Assembly: GCF_023700755.1 (NCBI RefSeq)
Contig: NZ_JAMKOJ010000002.1
Span: 250,329-314,328, forward strand
Reading direction: 5' to 3'
Length of the DNA stretch: 64,000 nt
Source of the DNA: Allorhizobium sonneratiae
Lineage (GTDB): Bacteria > Pseudomonadota > Alphaproteobacteria > Rhizobiales > Rhizobiaceae
Under the pieces are notes generated by a model. The model was not told where the DNA came from. It made no database searches and saw only the letters and a list, made by a program, of their open reading frames with translations. Made by a program: the position numbers and the translations under genes. Shown piece by piece: positions 26,681 to 34,183 of this stretch (positions are counted from its first letter, which is position 1; each line of letters opens with the position of its first letter).

Positions 26681-27889
26681 TTACGCCTGGGCGGCCTTGG
26701 TGGCATTGTGGGCGGAAATGGCTTCCGCCGCCTGCTCTATACGCTTCAGCCCTTCACGCGCCTCTTCCGCCGTGACCGTCAATGGTGGCAGAAGCCGGAT
26801 GACGTTATCGCCCGCCGGAACACCGAGAACATGCTCGGCCCGCATGGCACCCAGAAGCTCGGCAGAGGGAACCACCGCCTTGATGCCGAGCATCAGGCCT
26901 TCACCTCTGATCTCCTCGATCACATCGGGGAAGCGATCCTTCAGGCTGGCCAGCCCCTGACGGAACACCAGCGCCACATCGCGCACATGGGTCAGGAAGC
27001 CTTCGGCCAGCACCACATCCAGCACGGCATTGCCAACGGCCATGGCCAGCGGATTGCCGCCATAGGTCGTGCCATGCACACCGGGCACCATGCCGGACGC
27101 AGCCTCTTCGGTTGCAAGGCAGGCGCCGAAGGGGAAGCCGCCGCCAATGCCCTTGGCGATCGCCATAATGTCCGGCGTGACACCGGCCCATTCATGGGCA
27201 AAGAGTTTTCCGGTGCGCCCGACACCGCTCTGCACCTCGTCGAGGATCAGAAGAAGACCATGCGCATCGCAAAGCGCGCGCAAATCACGCAGATAATCGT
27301 TGGACACGGTGCGAATACCGCCCTCACCCTGGATCGGCTCGATCAAAAGGGCCGCGGTGTTTTCGGTGATTGCTGCCTTCAGCGCTTCCATGTCACCGAA
27401 AGGCACCTGATCGAAACCGGGCGCCTTGGGTCCGAAGCCTTCCATATATTTTGCCTGACCACCTGCCGCGATGGTGCCCAGGGTGCGTCCATGGAACGCC
27501 CCCTCGAAAGTGATGATATGAAATTTATCCGGATGGCCCTTGGCATAATGATAACGCCGTGCCGTTTTGATGGCGCATTCCAGCGCCTCCGCACCGGAAT
27601 TGGTGAAGAAGACCTTGTCGGCAAAGGTTGCTTCCGTCAGGCGGGCAGCAAGGCGCTCCTGCTCTGGAATTTCATAGAGATTGGACAGATGCCAGACCTT
27701 TTCGGCCTGCGCCTTCAACGCCTCAACCAGATGCGGGTGGGAATGACCGCAGGAGGTGACGGCAACACCGCCGGCAAAATCTAGATAGCGATCACCCGAC
27801 TCGGTAAACAGCCAAACGCCCTCGCCTCGCTCAAAACGCAGCGGCGCACGTGAAAACGTGTTGAACAGCGGCGTTGTTTTCTCAGCCAT
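26681..27889 (-). CDS. argD: Acetylornithine aminotransferase
   Basis: A PLP enzyme that converts N-acetylglutamate semialdehyde to N-acetylornithine; many ArgD proteins also act on succinyl-diaminopimelate precursors. The 402-residue protein has [20 protein letters not shown], the GAFHGRT loop, [18 protein letters not shown] and the PLP lysine in [14 protein letters not shown] (about residue 253). ATG 27889 gives the family start [20 protein letters not shown]; an ATG nine bases earlier (27898) also has an AAAGG and cannot be excluded. The frame stays open upstream but that part is not conserved in type. A terminator-like hairpin lies in the leader. Confidence 0.95.
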   Translation of the reverse strand: MAEKTTPLFNTFSRAPLRFERGEGVWLFTESGDRYLDFAGGVAVTSCGHSHPHLVEALKAQAEKVWHLSNLYEIPEQERLAARLTEATFADKVFFTNSGAEALECAIKTARRYHYAKGHPDKFHIITFEGAFHGRTLGTIAAGGQAKYMEGFGPKAPGFDQVPFGDMEALKAAITENTAALLIEPIQGEGGIRTVSNDYLRDLRALCDAHGLLLILDEVQSGVGRTGKLFAHEWAGVTPDIMAIAKGIGGGFPFGACLATEEAASGMVPGVHGTTYGGNPLAMAVGNAVLDVVLAEGFLTHVRDVALVFRQGLASLKDRFPDVIEEIRGEGLMLGIKAVVPSAELLGAMRAEHVLGVPAGDNVIRLLPPLTVTAEEAREGLKRIEQAAEAISAHNATKAAQA

Positions 27890-27974
27890 GACGGACATTC
27901 CTTTACCTTTTAGCCTTTTTACCTGGACAGTGCCTGATCGGCGTTGCGATGAAGCTGGATTGGTCTTGACAATC

Positions 27975-27996
27975 AAAAATGCCGCCTTTCGGCGGC
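27975..27996 (-). terminator. Terminator-like hairpin in the argD leader
   Basis: On the minus strand GCCGCC-GAAA-GGCGGC is followed by A and five T. It lies about 85 bp upstream of the argD start, so it could end a short leader transcript or act in attenuation. Confidence 0.65.
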
Positions 27997-28240
27997 GATG
28001 AACACTATTCAGCCTTCGCAACGCAAAGTCAACAAACAAGGCTGCAGTCGGGCATTTCCCGCCAGAGAATGGCAGCCAGCGCCTCCAAGGAGGACAACCA
28101 CGCCTGACTGCGGCATCCATATTTGCAAAACAGTCTGAATTGACTCGCTTTTCCATGAAAGCGCCGCCGCCACACGCCCAAAACCCCGCCCACGCAAAAA
28201 GATTTCAGTGGACAGCAAGTTGGGGAAAAGATCGAATTAT

Positions 28241-28387
28241 GATTCACCTCGATTCGGCGACTCTTGTCACGGAGTCAGCCTCACACTAGGTTAATGAGCA
28301 ATTACTAGGCTGCAAGCGGCGGAACTAGTCACCTGACATTACGAGAGTCTACAGGTTTCGGGACACCGGGACCGCGGTGACGGATTC
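28241..28387. promoter_or_regulatory. Cluster of six GANTC (CcrM) sites before gcrA
   Basis: GANTC occurs at 28241, 28251, 28259, 28272, 28345 and 28383, with one more at 28142. About 0.6 would be expected in 147 bp by chance. In alphaproteobacteria GANTC is methylated by CcrM and read by GcrA, so this marks the gcrA promoter as methylation-sensitive and probably autoregulated. Confidence 0.75.
28291..28305 (+). promoter_or_regulatory. CtrA-like binding site
   Basis: TTAA-N7-TTAC matches the CtrA consensus TTAA-N7-TTAA at seven of eight positions. It lies inside the GANTC cluster, about 115 bp before gcrA. CtrA represses gcrA in Caulobacter, so the position is plausible. Confidence 0.5.
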
Positions 28388-28420
28388 TGCCCACGCGCAC
28401 AAACGGCGGAGAGTGCGACA

Positions 28421-28939
28421 ATGAACTGGACAGACGAGCGGGTCGAGAAACTGAAAAAGCTATGGGCTGAAGGCCTGAGCGCCAGCCAGATCGCCACCCA
28501 GCTTGGCGGCGTCAGCCGCAATGCGGTCATCGGCAAGGTTCACCGCCTGTGCCTGCCGGGCCGTGCGAAATCCGGTGCACCGGCCCAGACGACAGCCCGC
28601 ACGACCAAGCGTCCTGCCAGCACGCCACGCCCACAGACCAACACACCCCGGATCGCTCCGCGGACAGTGGGCGCAACAATCTTGAAGGCAGATTCCCCTC
28701 TCAACGTGGCTGAAGACACGATTGAACTTTCCGCACGCCCCACCAGCCTGCCGTCTTCGCGACGCCTGTCTCTGACCGACCTGACCGAGCGCACCTGCAA
28801 ATGGCCGGTGGGCGACCCCATGAGCGATGATTTTCACTTCTGCGGCTGCGACAGCCTGGATAGTTCGCCTTATTGCAAATATCATGCGAAGCTTGCCTAT
28901 CAGCCCGTCAACGAAAGACGGCGCGCCGCTGCAAACTGA
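28421..28939 (+). CDS. gcrA: Cell-cycle regulator GcrA
   Basis: GcrA binds RNA polymerase sigma-70 and methylated GANTC sites to activate S-phase genes. The 172-residue protein has the hallmark N-terminus MNWTDERVEKLKKLWAEGLS and SQIATQLGGVSRNAVIGKVH, a basic, Pro/Thr-rich linker (about residues 50-105), and a conserved C-terminal segment with CKWPVGDP and FCGCDSLDSSPYCKYH, probably the sigma-contacting part. Its upstream region carries six GANTC sites and a CtrA-like box. A strong hairpin terminator follows. Confidence 0.96.
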   Translation: MNWTDERVEKLKKLWAEGLSASQIATQLGGVSRNAVIGKVHRLCLPGRAKSGAPAQTTARTTKRPASTPRPQTNTPRIAPRTVGATILKADSPLNVAEDTIELSARPTSLPSSRRLSLTDLTERTCKWPVGDPMSDDFHFCGCDSLDSSPYCKYHAKLAYQPVNERRRAAAN

Positions 28940-28960
28940 GCCGTACCCGTTCCCCTTATG

Positions 28961-28988
28961 AAAAAACGGGCCTTCAAGGCCCGTTTTT
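28961..28988. terminator. Bidirectional terminator gcrA / phoB
   Basis: CGGGCC-TTCAA-GGCCCG with A-run on one side and T-run on the other. It lies about 20 bp after the gcrA stop and 78 bp past the convergent phoB stop, so it can serve both. Confidence 0.9.
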
Positions 28989-29065
28989 CTTTATAGAGCG
29001 TTTCAGTGTTTCCGTGGAACAGCGAGATGATCTAAGTCTTTGTTTTTACGCATTTTCAGACGGAA

Positions 29066-29749
29066 TCAGGCTTCCATGGAATAGCCAGCGCCGCGCACCG
29101 TGCGGATCACATCCTGCATATTGGGAAAATTCAGTGCCTTGCGCAGTCGACCGACATGGACATCGACGGTGCGTTCATCGACATAGATGTCATGCCCCCA
29201 GACGCCATCAAGCAGTTGCGAACGGGAAAAGACCCGGCCTGGCGATGACATGAGAAATTCCAGCAGCCTGAATTCCGTCGGTCCCAGCCGCACTTCCCGG
29301 CTTTTGCGGTGCACACGATGAGTTTCCCGGTCGAGTTCGATATCGCCGCAGCGCAACACGGTAGACAGGACTTCCGGCTTGGCGCGACGCAGCATGGCCT
29401 TGACCCGGGCCATGAGTTCCGGCGTTGAAAACGGCTTGACCACATAATCGTCGGCGCCGGTGGAAAGCCCGCGCACCCGCTCGCTTTCCTCACCGCGCGC
29501 CGTCAGCATGATGATCGGCAGCCGCTCCGTTTCCGACCGCATCCGCAGACGGCGGCACAGCTCGATACCGGAGACGCCCGGCAGCATCCAGTCCAGGATC
29601 AGCAGGTCCGGTACCCGCTCCTGAAGGCGGATTTCAGCCTCATCACCGCGCAAAACGGTTTCGACCTCATAGCCTTCCGCTTCCAGATTGTAACGAAGCA
29701 GAACGCTGAGCGCCTCTTCATCCTCAACGACGATCACCTTCGGTAGCAT
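29066..29749 (-). CDS. phoB: Phosphate regulon response regulator
   Basis: PhoB activates phosphate-starvation genes by binding Pho boxes. The 227-residue protein has a receiver (IVVEDEEALSVLLRYNLE; phosphoacceptor in LLILDWMLPGVSG, about residue 54; Thr in IMLTARGEE; Lys in YVVKPFS) and an OmpR-type winged helix ending ERTVDVHVGRLRKALN and RTVRGAGYSME. Length and start (MLPKVIVVEDEEALS) are those of rhizobial PhoB; the frame is open 43 codons further up without supporting similarity. It lies downstream of phoU. Confidence 0.96.
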   Translation of the reverse strand: MLPKVIVVEDEEALSVLLRYNLEAEGYEVETVLRGDEAEIRLQERVPDLLILDWMLPGVSGIELCRRLRMRSETERLPIIMLTARGEESERVRGLSTGADDYVVKPFSTPELMARVKAMLRRAKPEVLSTVLRCGDIELDRETHRVHRKSREVRLGPTEFRLLEFLMSSPGRVFSRSQLLDGVWGHDIYVDERTVDVHVGRLRKALNFPNMQDVIRTVRGAGYSMEA

Positions 29750-29949
29750 AGATCCAAATACCTTCGATCCGGTTTGATATGCAGAATTTTTCAGCAAAGC
29801 CATGATGCGCTCGTCGCCGCGATGAATAAGCACATCATGCCCTTCAATGGTCATGCCCGTTCGGGAAAAGCATCGCATGTTCCCGGACAGGCCGTGGTTT
29901 TACTGAGCGCCGCTCGATCTGCGGCAACCAGACCGGTTGCGAAAACCGA

Positions 29950-30660
29950 TCAGCTTTCCACAGCACCCATGGTCGATGTGGCATCATCCTTGGGACGTTC
30001 GCCTTCTGGCTGCGAGCCAGTTGCCATATAATAGATGGTCTCGGCGATATTGGTGGCGTGATCGCCGATCCGCTCGATATTCTTGGCGCAGAACAGAAGA
30101 TGGGTGCAACTGGTGATGTTGCGCGGATCTTCCATCATATAGGTCAGAAGCTCGCGGAACAGCGAGGTGTAGATGGCATCGATCTCCTCGTCGCGATCAC
30201 GGATCGACTTTGCCTTCTCCGCCGAGCGTGTCGTATAGACATCGAGAACTTCCTGAAGCTGGGTCAGCGCGAGTTCGGACAGATGCTCGATACCGCGCGC
30301 CAACTTGCGCGGAACACCGGAGCCCTGCACCGCCATCACCCGTTTGGCGTTGTTCTTGCCGAGATCGCCGACCCGCTCGAGATCGGAAGCGATGCGCAAG
30401 GCGCCGATAATTTCACGAAGGTCCGCAGCCAGAGGCTGACGCTTAGCGATGGTGATGATGGCCTTGTCGCCCACTTCCCTCTCGGCATTGTCCATAATCA
30501 CATCGTCGGAAATGACCTTCTGAGCAAGGCCCGCATCCGAGTTCACCAGCGCCCGCACGGATTCGCTGACCATCTGTTCGGCCAGACCGCCCATTTCGGA
30601 AATACGCCGCATAAGATACTTCAGTTCTTCGTCAAAGACCGTGTAAATATGCGCTGTCAT
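29950..30660 (-). CDS. phoU: Phosphate signalling protein PhoU
   Basis: PhoU links the Pst phosphate transporter to PhoR and keeps PhoB off when phosphate is plentiful. The 236-residue, all-helical protein contains two PhoU repeats with metal-binding motifs (VISDDVIMDNAEREVGDKAI; AKSIRDRDEEIDAIYTSL) and NIERIGDHATNIAETIYYM. GAGG precedes the ATG. The pstSCAB genes that usually lie between phoR and phoU in rhizobia are absent; a 312-bp gap separates phoU from phoR. Confidence 0.95.
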   Translation of the reverse strand: MTAHIYTVFDEELKYLMRRISEMGGLAEQMVSESVRALVNSDAGLAQKVISDDVIMDNAEREVGDKAIITIAKRQPLAADLREIIGALRIASDLERVGDLGKNNAKRVMAVQGSGVPRKLARGIEHLSELALTQLQEVLDVYTTRSAEKAKSIRDRDEEIDAIYTSLFRELLTYMMEDPRNITSCTHLLFCAKNIERIGDHATNIAETIYYMATGSQPEGERPKDDATSTMGAVES

Positions 30661-30972
30661 GGAAAATCCTCACCCTTTTGCGATGTCGTTGACGCCTGAA
30701 ACAGGACCCATCCTGCTGCATGACGCTGATGTCATAAAGCCTGCGCAAATCCGTTGCGCAATGGCAAAGGCGTCCAGCTTTTGTTTCACATATATCCGGA
30801 ACAGCCTCACATTGGCGCACCGTCGCAGCATCCGGCTCAAGCATAACGACAGTATGACCGATGCGGCATTATGGCAAAACTGATCCCGGTTTCCCCGGCA
30901 AGCTCTTTCGCGCCCGGTTTTATGTCAGATTGACGAAGAATTTGTGACAGCCGATCCTGACCCGCAAAGAGC
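30661..30972. other. phoU-phoR gap lacking pstSCAB
   Basis: This 312-bp gap contains no gene and no recognisable remnant of PstB, PstA, PstC or PstS. It holds a Pho-box-like site just after phoR and must contain a promoter for phoU-phoB, unless phoU-phoB is read from phoR. Confidence 0.6.
30922..30950 (-). promoter_or_regulatory. Pho-box-like site after phoR
   Basis: On the minus strand CTGTCAC and CTGACAT lie exactly 22 bp apart, each one base from the PhoB half-site CTGTCAT; the middle 11-bp unit is degenerate (three of seven). It lies 23 bp after the phoR stop and 262 bp before phoU, the position where the pstS Pho box is found in relatives. Confidence 0.45.
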
Positions 30973-32244
30973 TCAGAACCGCACGGTAAAATCGGAGCCT
31001 TTGTCCAGTTCGGAGCGAATGATCAGACGGGCGCGATGACGGGTGAGGATATGCTTGACGATCGCCAGGCCCAGACCGGTCCCCTTTTTTGACCGGCTGT
31101 CGGCAACGCTGACACGGTAAAAGCGTTCCGTCAGGCGCGGCACGTGATCGGCCGGAATACCCGGCCCGCGATCGACAATGCTGACGTCGACAACACTGTC
31201 CCTGCGGCGCAGGAAAACCTCGACAATCTTGCCGTCCTGTCCGTATTTGCAGGCATTTTCCATCAGGTTTTCAAATACCTGGATCAGTTCATCGCGATCG
31301 CCCGTCACCTCCACCGGCATGTCAGGAAGATGCAGCACGATCTCCATGTCCAGCTCATTGGCCAAAGGCGAAAGCGTATCGCGCACATGATTGAGCACCG
31401 GAACCAGATCGACCTTCTGTTCGGGGGCAATATGGGCTTTCAACTCCAGCCGCGACAAAGACAGCAGATCGTCGACAAGACGGCTCATACGGTTGGCCTG
31501 ATCGAGCATGATCGACAGAAAGCGCTCCTGCGCCTTGTGATCGTTGCGCGCCGGCCCAAGCAGGGTTTCGATGAAACCGCGCAAGGATGCCAGTGGCGTG
31601 CGCAGCTCATGGCTGGCATTGGCGACAAAATCGGACCGCATACGGTCCAGGCGTCGCAATTCGGATATATCGCGGAAACTCATGACGAATTGCGGTTTTG
31701 ACAATATCTTCTGCGAAGGCGCAAGCGGCGCGACGCGCACATGAAAGACCCGCTCGGAGGGCAGAACCTCGGAATGTTCAATCTGGTTGGGCTGACCTGA
31801 GGCCACTGTTTCGCGCACCATGTCCAGAATACCGGGCGAGCGCCAGCGCGCGGAAATATGCATTCCCGTCTCCAGCCGCCCGAACATGGTTTCGGCCGCA
31901 CCATTCTGAAACAGCACCGCTCCATTGGCCTCAAACACGACACAGGGCAGATCCAGCGCCGCAAAGGCCGCCGAAAAGGCCACCTCGGCCAGTTGAGCGG
32001 GGTCGACGTCATTGTCCCCAACCAAATGGACGATGTCGTTGTCGGCGCTGTCTTCCTCAGACCCGCGAACAAGGATCATGCACAGGCCGACAAGACCGGC
32101 CCCCGCCATATAAAACGGTGCTGCACCTGTCAAAAGCGCCACGACCACAATCAGCAGACATAGGATAACAAGATCCCAACGGGCACGCAGTCGATGGGCC
32201 AATGAAGCGAAAAAGGATGACAATGGAAACAAAACCTGCCTCAA
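30973..32244 (-). CDS. phoR: Phosphate regulon sensor histidine kinase
   Basis: A 423-residue membrane kinase that phosphorylates PhoB under phosphate limitation. Two membrane segments lie in about residues 22-58 (VILCLLIVVVALLTG and GAGLVGLCMILV), then a PAS domain (about 95-190), HisKA with the phosphorylated His in NASHELRTPLASLRGF (about residue 216), and a HATPase with NLMENACKYG, DRGPGIP and GTGLGLAIVKH. No ATG exists before the first membrane segment; the frame opens right after a TGA and the first usable codon is TTG at 32244, with another TTG at 32223. The exact start is therefore uncertain. Confidence 0.93.
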   Translation of the reverse strand: MRQVLFPLSSFFASLAHRLRARWDLVILCLLIVVVALLTGAAPFYMAGAGLVGLCMILVRGSEEDSADNDIVHLVGDNDVDPAQLAEVAFSAAFAALDLPCVVFEANGAVLFQNGAAETMFGRLETGMHISARWRSPGILDMVRETVASGQPNQIEHSEVLPSERVFHVRVAPLAPSQKILSKPQFVMSFRDISELRRLDRMRSDFVANASHELRTPLASLRGFIETLLGPARNDHKAQERFLSIMLDQANRMSRLVDDLLSLSRLELKAHIAPEQKVDLVPVLNHVRDTLSPLANELDMEIVLHLPDMPVEVTGDRDELIQVFENLMENACKYGQDGKIVEVFLRRRDSVVDVSIVDRGPGIPADHVPRLTERFYRVSVADSRSKKGTGLGLAIVKHILTRHRARLIIRSELDKGSDFTVRF

Positions 32245-32579
32245 TCAAAATCAAATAGGATTGTCGTCATCCTGCTCGTCCGTGACAATCCAGATCGTCC
32301 ATGACACATTCCGGCACAATGCGTTGTGAAAACGCCGTTACAGTTCAGAGGCTTTTCATTTCAGCCCACAAACTGAAAGCACTCCAGTCATGAACACTCT
32401 CAATCTCCCGCATCGTTGTTTTTGGCAATCGAGCACGGTTTCGGCAATGATGAGCAATCGCACGCTGTCACCACCTTAACCCTGTTCGATGACAGAAATG
32501 TTCCTGTCATCACAGGTGCATAATTTATCCAGAGGCATCTTTTGTGCATTTGATAAAAGGCACGATGCTGCAATGCGCG
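32245..32579. other. Intergenic region upstream of phoR
   Basis: The 335-bp gap contains the inverted repeat at 32488-32511, rich in CTGTCAT-like half-sites, and presumably the phoR promoter. No gene is seen. Confidence 0.4.
32488..32511. promoter_or_regulatory. Inverted repeat of PhoB-like half-sites
   Basis: GATGACAG and CTGTCATC form a perfect 8-bp inverted repeat with 8-nt spacer. Each arm contains the PhoB half-site CTGTCAT, but PhoB boxes are direct repeats 11 bp apart, so this may instead be a hairpin after the upstream gene. Confidence 0.35.
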
Positions 32580-33824
32580 TTACTGTCCGGGAAGGACCCG
32601 AACGGTATAGAGATCGAGACCCTGACCGCTGCCGCTCATGTCCGAATTGATAAACAGTCTGGCCTGACCCGAGGCCATGGCCGCCTGGCTCAAGGTTACG
32701 TGGAACAGAAGATCGGTCTTTTCCGGAAAGACCGTGAAACGATGACGATCACAACTCCCAAGATCGCCGAAGGAGCAACTGACGGAAAATTGCACCGGCT
32801 TGCTGCCGGCGGCCTGGACGGTGATGGCAATCGTGGAGTTTTTCGCTGCCATCTGTGCAAAGATATCATCGGGAAGCGTCAAGACTGCTTCGCCATCGGC
32901 ATCGCTGCTTTTCGACTGGATCTGCAACGCCTGTCCGTCACTGGCATTGACCACATCGATCGTCGCATTGGGACGAGCCGTGACCCGTTTGACATCCGCC
33001 GGTGTGAAGGCCACAAGCCACTGACTGGAAAAACCGCGTTGTGGATCAAGCGTCTTCAGTTGGCCGCCGTCGCCATTGCCGGCCGCATCGTCGAAAAGTC
33101 CGCCATCGCCATTCAGCGCCTGTTCGACAAGACCGGTCGACAACGCCCACCACAAACAGATGCCGGCAAAGCTCAAGAGCACAGCCGTGATGAACAGGCT
33201 GCCCAGCAGGCTGCGTCGCCGCTTTTGTTTTCGCGGGCGCTTTTTGGCAGACTTTTCGCGCCGCGCCTCCTCGATGGTGCGGACAGGCTGTCGTTTTTCG
33301 CCAGTATCGACGGGCACGGATAGCTGGGGTTGGCTATCGGCATAATTGCGCTTATCACGCTCGGCCCGCAAACCCTCCAGATCCGGCCCAGGCGCATCCG
33401 CAGCCGTTTTGCGCTCGACGCCAAAGGAGAGCGAGCCGTCATCGTCGTGCTGTCCTTTGGCAGGTTCACCATCGTCATGTGCGGTCTTGCCAGCATCATG
33501 CTCTGGCGCCATGGCCGAGGTTTCGAGACCGACGGGCTCCTGTCTGGACGCACCGGTGACCTGATGATGTTCAGGCGACGCTTTCTCGGCGCCCGCGCCC
33601 GGCTTTGCGCTCAAACGTTGGCGCTCTTCCTGTTCGATGGCATGAATGGTTGCCTCAAGCCGATGCCGTTGATCGGCAATGCTGTCCGGATCGGTGACAT
33701 TCTTCTTTTTCAAACTGGATTCCAGCGCCTGCCGAGCGGATTGATAAATCCGCGCCCTGACATCCGCCCTCGCCCGATCCGATCTTTCAAGGGCGTTTCT
33801 GATCGCAGCTTCCAATCCGCTCAC
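32580..33824 (-). CDS. Conserved single-pass membrane protein of unknown function
   Basis: A 414-residue protein that I do not assign to a characterised family, though similar proteins sit beside phoR in rhizobia. Residues 1-75 are charged and helical, probably coiled coil (LEAAIRNALERSDRARAD, HRLEATIHAIEQEERQRL). A long low-complexity acidic/Gln-rich linker follows, then a Lys/Arg-rich stretch (KKRPRKQKRR), one membrane helix (LLGSLFITAVLLSFAGICLWWAL, about 205-225) and a periplasmic domain of about 180 residues rich in beta-strand patterns with two cysteines. The start is GTG with AAAGG at correct distance. It may be a periplasmic binding or envelope-linked protein. Confidence 0.8.
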   Translation of the reverse strand: MSGLEAAIRNALERSDRARADVRARIYQSARQALESSLKKKNVTDPDSIADQRHRLEATIHAIEQEERQRLSAKPGAGAEKASPEHHQVTGASRQEPVGLETSAMAPEHDAGKTAHDDGEPAKGQHDDDGSLSFGVERKTAADAPGPDLEGLRAERDKRNYADSQPQLSVPVDTGEKRQPVRTIEEARREKSAKKRPRKQKRRRSLLGSLFITAVLLSFAGICLWWALSTGLVEQALNGDGGLFDDAAGNGDGGQLKTLDPQRGFSSQWLVAFTPADVKRVTARPNATIDVVNASDGQALQIQSKSSDADGEAVLTLPDDIFAQMAAKNSTIAITVQAAGSKPVQFSVSCSFGDLGSCDRHRFTVFPEKTDLLFHVTLSQAAMASGQARLFINSDMSGSGQGLDLYTVRVLPGQ

Positions 33825-33975
33825 GCGTGACCTTTCTCATGATAGTCTCAGGCCCGGCCGGCCGCCTGTCAATCCGACGCGCCACCCTTGCCGCCATGGC
33901 GGCCTCACCGGTCAGGTTGCACCGCAAACATGGGTAAAAACCAATGCTGCCCGTTGTCTGAACCCGTTTCCAGCT

Positions 33976-34007
33976 TGGGTAACGTCAGACATGGGTAACG
34001 CCAGACA
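33976..34007. repeat. 16-bp tandem duplication
   Basis: TGGGTAACGTCAGACA is followed directly by TGGGTAACGCCAGACA, one mismatch in 16. A third TGGGTAA occurs at about 33931. It could be a slippage product or paired binding sites. Confidence 0.7.
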
Positions 34008-34147
34008 GGGCAAACCGCAAGGGCACAGCCATGCCGGCCCGTCGAAGAACACGGTGAACAACAGATCGATGCGCTCCTCCCCGGTCTGGCAACCCTGCCA
34101 TGGTGATGGCGTGAGGCTTTTCACCGCCTTCGGCTTCTGATAGAATT

Positions 34148-34169
34148 TTGACGTTTACGCAAACGTAAG
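34148..34169 (+). promoter_or_regulatory. Operator before nitronate monooxygenase
   Basis: It begins TTGACGTTTACG and ends AACGTAAG, an imperfect palindrome (TT-ACGTTT / AAACGT-AA). It matches the fadD site (15075-15096) at 19 of 22 positions. It ends 14 bp before the start codon, so a bound regulator would block the promoter or transcript start. Confidence 0.65.
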
Positions 34170-34183
34170 ACAATGAGGACCCG

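Larger units (their letters stand above)
27890..28420. other. Divergent control region argD / gcrA
   Basis: The 531-bp gap between divergent argD and gcrA holds the argD leader hairpin (27975-27996), a cluster of GANTC sites and a CtrA-like box near gcrA. Minus-strand frames of about 70 codons exist here (28009-28247) but have no recognisable family and an odd composition. Confidence 0.55.
33825..34183. other. Divergent intergenic region before nitronate monooxygenase
   Basis: The 359-bp gap holds a 16-bp tandem duplication (33976-34007) and the operator (34148-34169). Otherwise no gene or RNA is seen. Confidence 0.5.

Noticed and set aside
25688..27784. A 698-codon open frame on the plus strand
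   Set aside because: Antisense to argF and argD; crosses both genes and the gap between them.
32488..32511. A true Pho box before phoR
   Set aside because: The half-sites are inverted, with no second unit at 11 bp in the same direction, unlike PhoB boxes; listed only as an inverted repeat.
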